Shown here: positions 15,061 to 24,985 of the stretch, piece after piece
Layout: each line of letters opens with the position of its first letter
Numbering within the stretch: the stretch's first letter is position 1
From: an uncultured Croceitalea sp.
GTDB lineage: Bacteria; Bacteroidota; Bacteroidia; Flavobacteriales; Flavobacteriaceae
Assembly (NCBI GenBank): GCA_947499565.1
Contig: CANMOV010000003.1
Coordinates: 1 to 64,000, forward strand
Direction of reading: 5' to 3'
DNA: 64,000 nt
Program-made: the position numbers and the translations under genes
The notes under the pieces: model-generated
Database searches by the model: none
Seen by the model: only the letters and a program-made list of their open reading frames with translations
What the model was told of the DNA's origin: nothing

Positions 15061-15966
15061 CTAGTAAGCCCACATATCTTGCTCTTTATCTCTGATAGTT
15101 TCTTTTATACGCTTAGCTTCCAATAACTGGAACAAAGCATTGTCAAAAACATAATCATCAATATTACGGTCACCATGCACATTATCCTCTTTATAGATAA
15201 CAGCATTGAATCTTCTTGCGTTCAACAACATATCAAAAGAAATGGGTTGCGCAGAGTTTCTTTGGTTAAAAACCTTTGCTTCATGCATGATGTCTCTTAT
15301 ACTTGGATAATAAACCCAAAAGAGTTCAACTTTATTTGCATTTGGATCCGTTGAATCATCATCAATAAAGTTAACATCTGGAGCAACAGGAGCAATACCT
15401 TGCAGGCGATACTTTAATTCACCTTGACGCTTATCAAAATACCAGATACCTTTAATTCTGTACTCCTCAATATCTGCAGCTCCTAAATCTCTAATATTAA
15501 TAAATTCTTGAGAAATTTGCTCGCCTGCATTTATTTGTTCGTACCCTAAATCTGTGGTATCTACCTTTTGTAAGGTTGCGGATAAATCTTCTAGATTTCG
15601 CTTTTCGGAAAAATAGGAATCAGCATATACATGCTCTATTTTTCCGTTTCTGATATTCTTCATCAGAACATGATATAAAGACCTTCTATCTGCACCAATA
15701 CCAATAGTATCTGTAGGATAGTACAAAGGAAAATTCACACGCTCATCTAAATCTATAGTCTCCCAAATGGTTTTTGACCATAGAATATCTCTATCATCAA
15801 CATAACCATAAGCTAAGGGAGCATCATTATCTGCAGCCTTTTGAGCTTCTGTTTTTTTGCCTATTTCTTCTGGTGTCTTGGCATTTAAAATATTTGCCTG
15901 AGCCACCATTGATATGGGCAAGAAGCTAAACGCTCCAATTACTAATACATTTTTCCAATTCATCAT
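15061..15966 (-). CDS. gldN: Gliding motility / type IX secretion protein GldN
   Basis: A 301-residue protein with a signal peptide (residues ~1-22, ending MVAQA) and the GldN/PorN features VDDRDILWSKTIWETIDLDERVNFPLYYP, FWVYYPSIRDIMHEAKVFN and a helical C-terminus (ALFQLLEAKRIKETIRDKEQDMW). GldN forms the periplasmic ring of the type IX secretion system with GldK. Order and strand (K-L-M-N) match the conserved cluster and the gap to gldM is 17 bases. Two adjacent ATG codons could start it; I take the first. Confidence 0.95.
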   Translation of the reverse strand: MMNWKNVLVIGAFSFLPISMVAQANILNAKTPEEIGKKTEAQKAADNDAPLAYGYVDDRDILWSKTIWETIDLDERVNFPLYYPTDTIGIGADRRSLYHVLMKNIRNGKIEHVYADSYFSEKRNLEDLSATLQKVDTTDLGYEQINAGEQISQEFINIRDLGAADIEEYRIKGIWYFDKRQGELKYRLQGIAPVAPDVNFIDDDSTDPNANKVELFWVYYPSIRDIMHEAKVFNQRNSAQPISFDMLLNARRFNAVIYKEDNVHGDRNIDDYVFDNALFQLLEAKRIKETIRDKEQDMWAY

Positions 15967-15983
15967 TACTATACTTTACTTTA

Positions 15984-17543
15984 TTAGTTTGTAAGCTCAA
16001 TAAATACAGGAGATACTTTCTTAAGTTTATAACTCTTGTTATTTGATATGTAAGCTTGTACATCAAATACTTGTACTGAACTTCCTCTTTTTGCTCTCTT
16101 AAGAGCAGATTTAGCCGCAGCATTTAATTTATTTCCTCTTACAACTATAGTTGGTTGTCCTGGAACCTTAAATTTAAATCCACTAACACCTAAGTTTAAA
16201 TCAAAGTCAAAGTCTTCTAACATAGCTGAAATTGTAGATACTTCAAGGTTTCTCCTTGGCATTTTAATACTACCTGCTTCACCTCTTACAGCACCTGATG
16301 GTCTTGGTATATCCTTAATACGAAACTCCGATGTTGTAGAGATTCCTTGACCGTCTGGTAATGTGCCAGAAGCTGTAATCTTTACAGTTCTACCTTTACC
16401 AGGGTTCATGATATACTTACTACCACTAACAGGTCTAAGTCCAGTAGCTCTAGCAGTTACTTTATTATTAGGAATACCAGGTATAGAGATAGACATTGGA
16501 TTTGCTACTCCACGGTATACTACATTCATCTTATCTGCAGCAATTAAAGCAGCATTAGGCTTAGATATTGTTGCGAAAGAATTGTTAACTTCTACAGGTA
16601 TCTCTTCACCGTCTTGCATAAAGAACATTGTACCCTTAATTTCATGGTCACCAGGATTACCAGCACCAATTAACATTTGAATACCACCAGCTTCTAAACG
16701 ATAATCTTTATCAGCAGTCAATTTACGACCATCTAAAGTCAACTCCGCTCTAACTGGAGTCGAAGAAGCATCGGTCTTACTAATGATTATTTTACCATCG
16801 TATTTATCACCATTATAGAAAGCAGATTTTGAAGCTGCTAATGATGTTGCAAAGTTTTTCAATGAAACCTGATTGGTTAACTCACCTTCTAACATTGACT
16901 TTAAAGCATCTTCTTCTGTTGATTTAACATCTGCTTGAAGCGCAGTTAATTTAGCCAAAGAAGCTACTAAAGGGTAACCCTCATAATGATAGTTAATCCA
17001 ATCCTGCTTTGTACCATCTCTTTTTTCAACTTTACCATTCTCATCTCCTACTTGAAAACGAGAGGTCACAGCTTCTTTAAGAGCTTTTGGTGCAATTGCA
17101 GCAACTTGGGTTCTATAGTCATTTATTCTTTGCAAGAACTCTTTACCATCTTTGGTAAGATTGTCTCCTTGAAAGAATTTACCATCTAAGAAATCAGAAT
17201 TATCCATTCTTGCATAATCCTTAGGATCTTCAAGTTTTTCGGTCATTCCTTTTTTCAAAGACTCTAAATAATCGTAATACTCTTGAGATAAACTCTTAAT
17301 CTTTTGAGCATTTTGATATAACTCTCCGTATTTCTTAGCATCTTCAGACGCCTTAGTCTCAAGACTAGCCAAGAATTCGTTATTACTTTCTGTTGTTTTG
17401 ATATTAGAAGTCTCTAACTTTTCGTTCATAATACCGAACGCTGCAAGTACTTCTTTACTCATATTTAAGGCCAACATCGCTATGAAGATCAAGTACATTA
17501 AGTTGATCATCTTTTGACGTGGGGTTGCTTTTCCTCCTGCCAT
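15984..17543 (-). CDS. gldM: Type IX secretion motor protein GldM
   Basis: A 519-residue protein with one N-terminal membrane helix (KMINLMYLIFIAMLALNMS, about 11-29) directly after a short cytosolic MAGGKATPRQ, then a long periplasmic part: a helical domain of about 200 residues followed by Ig-like beta domains. GldM spans the periplasm and, with GldL, forms the proton-driven rotary motor of gliding and type IX secretion. The conserved Glu/Lys near the membrane helix (NMSKEVLAAF) is present. The gap to gldL is 56 bases. Confidence 0.95.
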   Translation of the reverse strand: MAGGKATPRQKMINLMYLIFIAMLALNMSKEVLAAFGIMNEKLETSNIKTTESNNEFLASLETKASEDAKKYGELYQNAQKIKSLSQEYYDYLESLKKGMTEKLEDPKDYARMDNSDFLDGKFFQGDNLTKDGKEFLQRINDYRTQVAAIAPKALKEAVTSRFQVGDENGKVEKRDGTKQDWINYHYEGYPLVASLAKLTALQADVKSTEEDALKSMLEGELTNQVSLKNFATSLAASKSAFYNGDKYDGKIIISKTDASSTPVRAELTLDGRKLTADKDYRLEAGGIQMLIGAGNPGDHEIKGTMFFMQDGEEIPVEVNNSFATISKPNAALIAADKMNVVYRGVANPMSISIPGIPNNKVTARATGLRPVSGSKYIMNPGKGRTVKITASGTLPDGQGISTTSEFRIKDIPRPSGAVRGEAGSIKMPRRNLEVSTISAMLEDFDFDLNLGVSGFKFKVPGQPTIVVRGNKLNAAAKSALKRAKRGSSVQVFDVQAYISNNKSYKLKKVSPVFIELTN

Positions 17544-17599
17544 GTTTTCTAATTAGATTTTAATTAATAATTCGGTTTGGATTTTACTAAAATCACTAA

Positions 17600-18250
17600 T
17601 TAGTTCTTAGCCATTGCAGACAACATACCTCCATAAACACCATTCAATGAAGAAAGGTTAGAAGATAACGAAGCCATTTGTTCTTTAAGCGCACTTGCAT
17701 TCTGCACTACTTCTTCATTAACAGAAGCTTGCTTACTTGCACTCTCTAACTGTACTTTATAAAGACTGTTTAAAGATTCCATTTGAGCAGCAGCATGTAC
17801 CATCTCCTCAGAATACTTTTTAGTAGATTCCATTGCATCAGTTGTTGGAGCAATACCTTTAGCAGCACCTTCAAAATTTCTGATACTTTCTCCTAAGCTT
17901 TCCATAAGACTAGCATCTACACCAGCTTCTTTTAATAAGTTATCCAGCTTTGCAGATAAAGAAGACTCTGCTTCTTTCATCTCAGCTTTTTCATTCTTTT
18001 TACCTGAAGTAGCAGCACCTGCTAATTCTGGGTAAACTAAAGACCAATCGTACTCGTCGTCAACTGGTTCAAATGCACTAATTGCAAAAATTAATGCTTC
18101 AGTAATTAGACCCACTGCAAGTAATAATCCACCAGTAAGTGGTCCAAATTCCCAGTGAAGAATTTTAAACAATGCTCCGATAATTACTACCGATGCTCCA
18201 AGCCCGTAGGCCATATTAAACAGCTTTTTTGTTGATTTTGACTGTGCCAT
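17600..18250 (-). CDS. gldL: Type IX secretion motor protein GldL
   Basis: A 216-residue protein with two membrane helices (MAYGLGASVVIIGALFKIL, about 13-31; GPLTGGLLLAVGLITEALIF, about 37-56), including the conserved Glu at the end of the second, and a cytosolic helical tail rich in Ser/Ala/Glu (SSLSAKLDNLLKEAGVD and on). GldL is the inner-membrane stator partner of GldM. It sits between gldK and gldM, as is standard. Confidence 0.95.
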   Translation of the reverse strand: MAQSKSTKKLFNMAYGLGASVVIIGALFKILHWEFGPLTGGLLLAVGLITEALIFAISAFEPVDDEYDWSLVYPELAGAATSGKKNEKAEMKEAESSLSAKLDNLLKEAGVDASLMESLGESIRNFEGAAKGIAPTTDAMESTKKYSEEMVHAAAQMESLNSLYKVQLESASKQASVNEEVVQNASALKEQMASLSSNLSSLNGVYGGMLSAMAKN

Positions 18251-18326
18251 AATTTTAATTTTAAATTAAGTTATATAAATAAGTATTTGGTTACTAGGTT
18301 TATATAATGTTCTCTCTTAATTGTGT

Positions 18327-19706
18327 TTATAATCCGTTATTTCCTTTTGTTGAATCTTCTTCGCCCATATAATCTTGTACGGTTCTAAAGCCGATATAAC
18401 TTCTTGCTGAATCTTGATATTCATAGTCTCTCGTACTTACCTGTAAAAAGTAAGCGACATCTTTCCATGAACCACCGCGAATCACTTTTCTTTTATTCTG
18501 ACCAGAACCTGCATTGGGGTTCATAGTTGAAACATACTCATAAGCCCCTGGATCATAGCTGGAGTTTGTCCACTCAGATACGTTTCCTGCCATATTGTAC
18601 AAGTTGTAGTCGTTTGGCTCATAAGACTTAGCCTCTACAGTATACAATGCAGCATCCGCAGCATAATCTCCACGTTGTGGTTTAAAGTTTGCCATAAAGC
18701 AACCCGTATCACTAATTACATAAGGACCACCCCAAGGGTACGTACCTCCTTTTATACCACCTCTTGCGGCATACTCCCACTCTGCTTCTGTTGGCAATCT
18801 AAACTGATTTACAAATTGTCTACCACGACTTTTTTGGTCGTCATTTTTAAATTTGGTTCTCCAATTACAGAATGCTTTAGCTTGTTGCCAGCTTATCCCA
18901 ACAACCGGATAATCACTGTACGCATCATGCCAAAAGTAATCGTTATGCATAGGTTCATTATACGAATAAGAAAAATCACGAATCCAAACTGTTGTATCTG
19001 GATAGATTTCTAATTCTTCTTGTCGGATAAAGTCCTTTCTACTACCAGTTTTTGCTCTAGCAGCAGCCTCTATATCCATCCAATTGTACTTGTATTTTAA
19101 TTTGGTAACATCAACACTGCGCTGACCGTTATACGTTTCTTCCTCAGGCAAGTAGATAGAATCTATCATTACTTCTGCATAATACTCATCTGGATAATCT
19201 TCTCTATCCCAGACTAAGTCAACATCTTTGTTCAACGCATAGCCTTCATACCCTGTATCTCCCAATCCAGCATAATTATCTAACATATATTTATCATATG
19301 CAGATAATTTGGTGGTATCTGCACTTTTAAATGCATACTCACCAATACCTTCATCTTCTGGACCAAGACCTAACTGATCGGCGAGAACTGCCAATTTTGT
19401 TCTTGTAATAGAATCTTTTACCCATTCTACAAACTGACGGTATTCACTATTTGTGATTTCTGTATCATCCATATAAAATGAACGAACAGTTACAGTTCGT
19501 GTTGGGGCATTTAAAACTTTGGCTTGATCCTCTTCCGCTTTACCCATTATAAATGAGCCGCGAGGGATCAGTTCCATTCCATATGGTTTCTCAGGATACC
19601 ATTTCTTACCCTGGACACCAACCAATTCACCTTTTGATCTTGATTTTGAACCACAACTGGTTAATAGAAAAACAAGTGCTATAGATGACAACAATAGCTT
19701 TCTCAT
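18327..19706 (-). CDS. gldK: Gliding motility lipoprotein GldK
   Basis: A 459-residue lipoprotein with a lipobox (FLLTSCGSKSR, Cys about 18) and the formylglycine-generating-enzyme-like fold: PRGSFIMG, MDDTEITNSEYRQFVEW, YPVVGISWQQAKAFCNWR, FRLPTEAEWEYAARGG, YNMAGNVSEWT, RGGSWKD and IGFRTV. In GldK the fold has a structural role, forming an outer-membrane-associated ring with GldN. An insertion of about 120 residues separates the first and second conserved blocks, as in GldK. It is the first gene of gldKLMN. Confidence 0.95.
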   Translation of the reverse strand: MRKLLLSSIALVFLLTSCGSKSRSKGELVGVQGKKWYPEKPYGMELIPRGSFIMGKAEEDQAKVLNAPTRTVTVRSFYMDDTEITNSEYRQFVEWVKDSITRTKLAVLADQLGLGPEDEGIGEYAFKSADTTKLSAYDKYMLDNYAGLGDTGYEGYALNKDVDLVWDREDYPDEYYAEVMIDSIYLPEEETYNGQRSVDVTKLKYKYNWMDIEAAARAKTGSRKDFIRQEELEIYPDTTVWIRDFSYSYNEPMHNDYFWHDAYSDYPVVGISWQQAKAFCNWRTKFKNDDQKSRGRQFVNQFRLPTEAEWEYAARGGIKGGTYPWGGPYVISDTGCFMANFKPQRGDYAADAALYTVEAKSYEPNDYNLYNMAGNVSEWTNSSYDPGAYEYVSTMNPNAGSGQNKRKVIRGGSWKDVAYFLQVSTRDYEYQDSARSYIGFRTVQDYMGEEDSTKGNNGL

Positions 19707-19829
19707 ACTTTAGGTTAAATTATTTCGATTTAAGATTACAAACTGTAAACACAAATTCACTACTCACTAAAACTATTTTTTGAATAAATTATTGTGTAAA
19801 TACAATTTATACCTAAAAAAATATTTTGT

Positions 19830-20987
19830 TTAGTTGAAGCCCTTTTTATAGGCTTTGAACCAACGCTCAGGAATGTTTTGATTGCAAGCATCCAAATAGT
19901 CCTGCTCAGCGCAAGGTAATAACGCAGGTGAATTCGTTTTAGTATGTTCTGGTAAAATAGAAGGTACTTCTACCCACCATCTCTCTGTAACATGGCTCTT
20001 GTAGAAAACGAGCTCGTCAGAATCTGTAGGCACAGTAAATTTTGTGAAGTCATCACTTTTGGAACTTGGCACTTCTTTTATACGATAACTTAATCCTTCA
20101 ATAAAATACCAAATAATCTGGGCTACTAATTGAAAGGACAAATTTGAATTGTCTATTTCATAGATGCCAAACAATGATACATTATCACTTATTCCAGCAT
20201 ATCTAGCTATAGCGCATATCTCACGACCATTAAAACCGTTAGGTGAAAAGCCTGAAGATAAACCCATTTCACTTGCTCGTATAGAACGGGCATCTAAACT
20301 TACAAGGTGAGCATTACGCAATACTGGTTCCGCTAACTGAATATTAGAAGCTATATCACCTAACCGATATGCATCAAAAAACAGACGCTCCATTAAGTCT
20401 ATTTCTTCTTGGGCATTAAAATAACTTTGATACCCTATATTTGAAAAGTTATATAAGTTGTTAGGTTTATCTGTAATAATTCTGCTCATATAGGAATGTG
20501 AGGATATCAACTCATCATCCTCGCCAAAATCAAATCGGCTGTCAATAGCAACCAAGTTAATCATGTCTTTAATTTTATCAAAAGCCCTATACGTTGGAAA
20601 AGTAATATCCTGGGTAGCACCTAAAATAATAGGTATTATTTTTTCTTCTAAAAGACCAGCAACAATCTCTTTGACTACAAAATAAGTATCTTCAACAGTT
20701 GCACCTTCCTCAACATCCCCAATATCAATGATTGTTGAATTCCAGTTTCCACTCATTAATCTGTACAATTGAATACGAATGGAATCTAAATCTAATTTCT
20801 CTGGCTTTTTTTCAAAAGCGTTTCTTGACTCTAAAACACCAAAAATTGCCACTGTTGCATTTGCAAAAACTGGTAATCCTTTTTTCTTAGTATGCTTATG
20901 AATACTATTTCCTAAGGCTTGCGGGGGTAAAAATTCGGAAAACGCCAAGACCTTATCTCTGACGGGAACCAAAAAATCAAATGCCAT
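19830..20987 (-). CDS. Arginase/ureohydrolase-fold protein, metal site degenerate
   Basis: A 385-residue protein of the arginase/formimidoylglutamase fold. The three metal-binding motifs are recognisable but altered: GGDHS is GATQD (123-127, His to Gln at 126), DAHxD is D149-S-R-F-D153 (His to Arg at 151), and SxDxD is S230-L-D-A-R234 (second Asp to Arg). With these substitutions a two-manganese centre is unlikely, so I do not assign ureohydrolase activity. It lies 24 bases downstream of topA on the same strand and just upstream of gldK, so it is probably cotranscribed with topA. A structural or regulatory role is possible. Confidence 0.7.
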   Translation of the reverse strand: MAFDFLVPVRDKVLAFSEFLPPQALGNSIHKHTKKKGLPVFANATVAIFGVLESRNAFEKKPEKLDLDSIRIQLYRLMSGNWNSTIIDIGDVEEGATVEDTYFVVKEIVAGLLEEKIIPIILGATQDITFPTYRAFDKIKDMINLVAIDSRFDFGEDDELISSHSYMSRIITDKPNNLYNFSNIGYQSYFNAQEEIDLMERLFFDAYRLGDIASNIQLAEPVLRNAHLVSLDARSIRASEMGLSSGFSPNGFNGREICAIARYAGISDNVSLFGIYEIDNSNLSFQLVAQIIWYFIEGLSYRIKEVPSSKSDDFTKFTVPTDSDELVFYKSHVTERWWVEVPSILPEHTKTNSPALLPCAEQDYLDACNQNIPERWFKAYKKGFN

Positions 20988-21011
20988 AATAGATTACTTG
21001 GGGTGTTAAAC

Positions 21012-23495
21012 TTACTTTTTAGTTTTAGCTTTTGCTCTAGTCTTTTTCTTTGGGGTTTTCTTTTCAATTAAGGCCTGTGCTTCTTCTAAAGAAATTTTTG
21101 TTGCATCAATATCTTTAGAAAGCTCCACTTTTATTTTACCCTTTAATATGTTATGTCTTCCCCATCTTGCCTTTTCAATTCGAATACCTTCTTCCGGCCA
21201 TTCTTGAATTAGCTTTTCTATTTCCTTTTGTTTTTTTGCTTCAATTAATTCAACAATATCATCTTTTGTTAAATTATCGTAATCGTATTTTTTATTTACA
21301 TTGATAAACATTCCGTTCCATTTAATAAATGGTCCAAATCTACCTACACCTTTAGTTACTTCTTTATCCTCATAGAGTGCAATAGGAGCATCTGCTAATT
21401 GTTTAGCTTTAATAAGCTCAATAGCTCTATCCATATCCACCTCAAAAGCGCTTTCTCCTTTATCTAATGAAATAAATTTTTTGCCAAATTTCACATAAGG
21501 TCCAAAACGACCAACATTAGCCGCTACTTCCTCTCCTTCATAAACTCCAAGTTTTCTTGGAAGTTCAAATAAGGTCATTGCCTCCTCAAATGTTATGGTA
21601 GTTATTGATTGTTCTGGTAATAAACTTGCAAATCTTTTTTCCTCATCCTCTGCACTACCAATCTGAGCCATTGGACCAAACCTACCTAAACGAACCAATA
21701 CAGGTTTGCCTGTTTTTGGATCTTCACCTAAAATACGTTCTCCACTTGCTCTATCTGCATTTTCTTCTACATCCAATACCGTAGGGTGAAAATCTTTGTA
21801 AAAAGCGCTCATTACTTTTTGCCAATCTTCATCTCCCGTAGCAATTTCATCAAAATCTTCTTCAACCTTAGCAGTGAAATTATAGTCTAATATATTGGTG
21901 AAATGACTTACTAAAAAGTCATTCACAATCATTCCTATATCAGTAGGCACCATTTTACCTTTATCCGAACCTATAGTTTCAGTAAGTTTCTTTTCATTTA
22001 CTCCTCCTTCTTCCAAAATCAATTGGGTGTACTTACGATCAACACCTTCTATAGTTCCTTTTTCAACGTAACCACGATTTAAAATAGTAGAAATTGTTGG
22101 AGCATATGTAGACGGTCTACCAATACCTAATTCTTCTAGTTTCTTTACTAAAGAAGCTTCGGTATATCTATAAGGTGGTCTTGTAAAACGTTCTGTTGCA
22201 GATATATAATTATTTAAAACGGTCTCACCCACACTCATAGCTGGTAACATTCCTTCTTGCTCTTCTGCATCTTCTTCATCGCTTCCTTCTAAGTACACTT
22301 TTAGGAAACCATCAAACTTTACAACTTCACCATTAGCTGTAAATTCTTCCCCATGTTTATTTGCCTTGATTCTAACATTAGTTCTTTCTAACTGAGCATC
22401 GCTCATTTGAGAAGCCAAAGTCCTTTTCCAGATAAGCTCATACAATTTTTGTTGGTCACGCTCCAAAGACGGACCTTGCAATTTCATATCTGTAGGGCGT
22501 ATCGCCTCATGCGCTTCTTGAGCTCCTTTAGACTTCCCTGTATAACTTCTTACCTCACTATATGCTTCTCCGTAATTATTTGTAATAGCTTCTTTTGCTG
22601 CATCCAATGCTTCCTTAGAAAGGTTAACACTATCGGTACGCATGTAAGTGATTAAACCAGCTTCATACAAACGTTGCGCAACTTGCATAGTACGGCCTAC
22701 AGAAAAGTATAGTTTTCTGGAAGCTTCTTGCTGTAATGTAGAAGTTGTAAATGGAGCTGCAGGAGATTTTTTTGCGGGCTTTTTGTCTAGCTTAGCAACT
22801 GAAAAATCTGCCCCTATATTTTCTTTTAAAAATGCCTCTGCCTTTTCCTTGGATAAAAATGTCTTACTAAGCTTGGCTTCAAAAACTTTTCCTTTTTCTG
22901 TTTTAAATGATGCTTTTATTCTGTAAGAAGCCTCGGGAGTAAAACCTTCAATATCTCGTTCGCGTTCAACAATTAAACGTACTGCTACAGATTGTACACG
23001 CCCAGCTGAAAGCCCCGGTTTAATTTTTTTCCAAAGTACAGGGGATAATTGATATCCTACCAATCTATCTAGAACCCTTCTTGCTTGTTGTGCATTAACT
23101 AAGTTGTAGTTAATCTCTCTAGGGTTATTAATTGCCTTTTGTATTGCAGACTTGGTTATAGAGTTAAAAACAATTCTTCTTGTCTTATGTTTTTCCAATC
23201 CAAGCTCTTCTGCCAAATGCCAAGAAATTGCCTCCCCCTCTCGATCCTCATCACTAGCCAACCAGATGGTATCTGCTTTTTTGGCTAAGTCTTTCAACTT
23301 TTTCACAAGAGGTTTCTTATCCTTATCTACTATATATTTAGGTTCGAAATTATTATCGACATCTACTCCAAGTTCTTTGGATGGCAAATCGGCAATATGT
23401 CCGAAACTAGACTCTACTTGAAAGTCTTTTCCTAAAAATTTTTCAATGGTTTTTGCCTTTGCAGGTGACTCAACTATAACTAAGTTCTTTGGCAT
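21012..23495 (-). CDS. topA: DNA topoisomerase I
   Basis: An 827-residue type IA topoisomerase that relaxes negative supercoils. TOPRIM motifs: VIVESPAKAKTIEKFLG at the N-terminus and SDEDREGEAISWH (about 81-93). The active-site Tyr is in LITYMRTDS (Tyr284). LGIGRPSTYAPTI follows in the core. The C-terminus has three GRFGPY-type repeats without zinc-binding Cys and ends in a Lys-rich tail (TPKKKTRAKAKTKK). Full length for the family in Bacteroidota. Confidence 0.95.
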   Translation of the reverse strand: MPKNLVIVESPAKAKTIEKFLGKDFQVESSFGHIADLPSKELGVDVDNNFEPKYIVDKDKKPLVKKLKDLAKKADTIWLASDEDREGEAISWHLAEELGLEKHKTRRIVFNSITKSAIQKAINNPREINYNLVNAQQARRVLDRLVGYQLSPVLWKKIKPGLSAGRVQSVAVRLIVERERDIEGFTPEASYRIKASFKTEKGKVFEAKLSKTFLSKEKAEAFLKENIGADFSVAKLDKKPAKKSPAAPFTTSTLQQEASRKLYFSVGRTMQVAQRLYEAGLITYMRTDSVNLSKEALDAAKEAITNNYGEAYSEVRSYTGKSKGAQEAHEAIRPTDMKLQGPSLERDQQKLYELIWKRTLASQMSDAQLERTNVRIKANKHGEEFTANGEVVKFDGFLKVYLEGSDEEDAEEQEGMLPAMSVGETVLNNYISATERFTRPPYRYTEASLVKKLEELGIGRPSTYAPTISTILNRGYVEKGTIEGVDRKYTQLILEEGGVNEKKLTETIGSDKGKMVPTDIGMIVNDFLVSHFTNILDYNFTAKVEEDFDEIATGDEDWQKVMSAFYKDFHPTVLDVEENADRASGERILGEDPKTGKPVLVRLGRFGPMAQIGSAEDEEKRFASLLPEQSITTITFEEAMTLFELPRKLGVYEGEEVAANVGRFGPYVKFGKKFISLDKGESAFEVDMDRAIELIKAKQLADAPIALYEDKEVTKGVGRFGPFIKWNGMFINVNKKYDYDNLTKDDIVELIEAKKQKEIEKLIQEWPEEGIRIEKARWGRHNILKGKIKVELSKDIDATKISLEEAQALIEKKTPKKKTRAKAKTKK

Positions 23496-23514
23496 TCAAT
23501 GGATTTTGAGCTAA

Positions 23515-23522
23515 CAAAAGTA
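23515..23522 (-). promoter_or_regulatory. Promoter -7 box of topA
   Basis: Minus-strand TACTTTTG matches TAnnTTTG exactly, 20 bases upstream of the topA ATG. A -33 element is not obvious. Confidence 0.4.
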
Positions 23523-23568
23523 TATCAATTTTTTGATTTCAGATTTTTATTGAAACATCTCTATAAAA

Positions 23569-23595
23569 AAATATCCCGCAAAACGCAGGATATTT
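23569..23595 (-). terminator. Terminator of the beta-propeller lipoprotein gene
   Basis: AAATATCC (23569-23576) pairs with GGATATTT (23588-23595), extended by a GC pair near the loop. On the minus strand seven U follow. It lies 20 bases past the stop of the LVIVD-type gene and upstream of topA. Confidence 0.7.
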
Positions 23596-23615
23596 ACTTT
23601 ACTTTTTGTGATATT

Positions 23616-24902
23616 TTAATTGAGCTGTAGTTGACTAATAAGCTGAATCTCATTATTCAAATACTCGTATTGATATAGTATTCCGTCGCCAATCATTAAA
23701 AGTTGTTCTTCCATCGGAATAACATCAAACGTAACAATATTTTCAAAATGATTTAACTGTGGTAAATCTGGAACATTTGATTTATCATATACTTTAAGGC
23801 CGGATGCTCCGTCGCAGATAAATAGTTTATCATCTTTTATTCCTAATCCGTATGGGTCATCCATCGGATAAATTACTTTTAATTCTGGGTTTTGAATGTC
23901 AGATATATCTACAATAAAAAGACCACTCTCAGTAGCACCGCAAAAATTACCTCCACGCAGCGTAACATAAGCGTAGTTGCCATCTACCACTACTGGGTCA
24001 CAGGCTGTGCCATGCTCAAAGTCAGAAACAAATGTTGGTGTGGCTGGTTCCGATATATCATAGATATACATGCCTCTGGTTCCACCTAAAAACAACAAAT
24101 CACCTTGATTAAAAATAGTTTCTATCCCTCCACTTGTGTAAACCTCTTCCAAAACTTCTGGTGCATCCAAGTCTGAAATATCAAAAACATTAATGCTAGA
24201 CCATTCAACAGCGTATAAATAATCTCCAACAATTCTAAAACGTGCTAAAGAACCTCCTTGACCAGAATCCGAACTTGGAGAGGCATCGGAATTAGCCAAT
24301 GCACCATCTTCTGCAAAAGTGTAACCGTATTTCTCATTGAACTCACTTTCGCGCATGCGTACTTTTTTAGTCTCCCAACCTACAATAGCTTCACGATTAG
24401 CATCTAAATCTCCGTAATCATAAGCATCTGCTGTAGGCCATTCAACATCAAAACCAACGGTACACCAAAACTGTTGATAAATAGCATTCTCTATTCGTTT
24501 TACATTGCCAATATTATTAATATCAGAAATGTCCATAACAACTAAATCGCCATAACTATCTGCATATAAACGGTCATTCTTTATAGATATGTCCTGGTTT
24601 CCTTCTAACTTAATAAAAATAGTTTTTTGTGGGGACTCAGGATTAGTATTGTCCAAAACATGAACTCCACGTCCTAAATCATTAACAAAAATATAATCCT
24701 TGTAAGCATAAATTTTTCCAGACTGGACAATATCCACTGGATCTGTTACCTCAACAGCTTCCTCTTTAAAAGTAATTAAGTCTGTAGTTAAAGGAGTAGC
24801 GATAACATACTCATTATACCCTAAAAGGGAATCGTCTGAATCATTGCAAGCAATGAAACTCAATAAAAAAAGTGAGAGGATTAGAAAATGATTCTTTTTC
24901 AT
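23616..24902 (-). CDS. LVIVD-repeat beta-propeller lipoprotein
   Basis: A 428-residue lipoprotein with lipobox LSFIACNDSDD (Cys about 19) and repeated strands of the form DLVVMDISDINN, SINVFDISDLDAPE, GMYIYDISEPATPTF and GLFIVDISDIQNPEL, the LVIVD repeat that builds a beta-propeller. It is probably anchored in the outer membrane or exposed at the surface. Molecular function unknown. It stands alone, with its own terminator. Confidence 0.85.
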   Translation of the reverse strand: MKKNHFLILSLFLLSFIACNDSDDSLLGYNEYVIATPLTTDLITFKEEAVEVTDPVDIVQSGKIYAYKDYIFVNDLGRGVHVLDNTNPESPQKTIFIKLEGNQDISIKNDRLYADSYGDLVVMDISDINNIGNVKRIENAIYQQFWCTVGFDVEWPTADAYDYGDLDANREAIVGWETKKVRMRESEFNEKYGYTFAEDGALANSDASPSSDSGQGGSLARFRIVGDYLYAVEWSSINVFDISDLDAPEVLEEVYTSGGIETIFNQGDLLFLGGTRGMYIYDISEPATPTFVSDFEHGTACDPVVVDGNYAYVTLRGGNFCGATESGLFIVDISDIQNPELKVIYPMDDPYGLGIKDDKLFICDGASGLKVYDKSNVPDLPQLNHFENIVTFDVIPMEEQLLMIGDGILYQYEYLNNEIQLISQLQLN

Positions 24903-24985
24903 GATTGTTTAATTTTTTGGGTGATAATCTGTCCATAGGATGTAAAAAATTAAACAAAGTTGCTTTGTAGTATTAAATTTTAATG

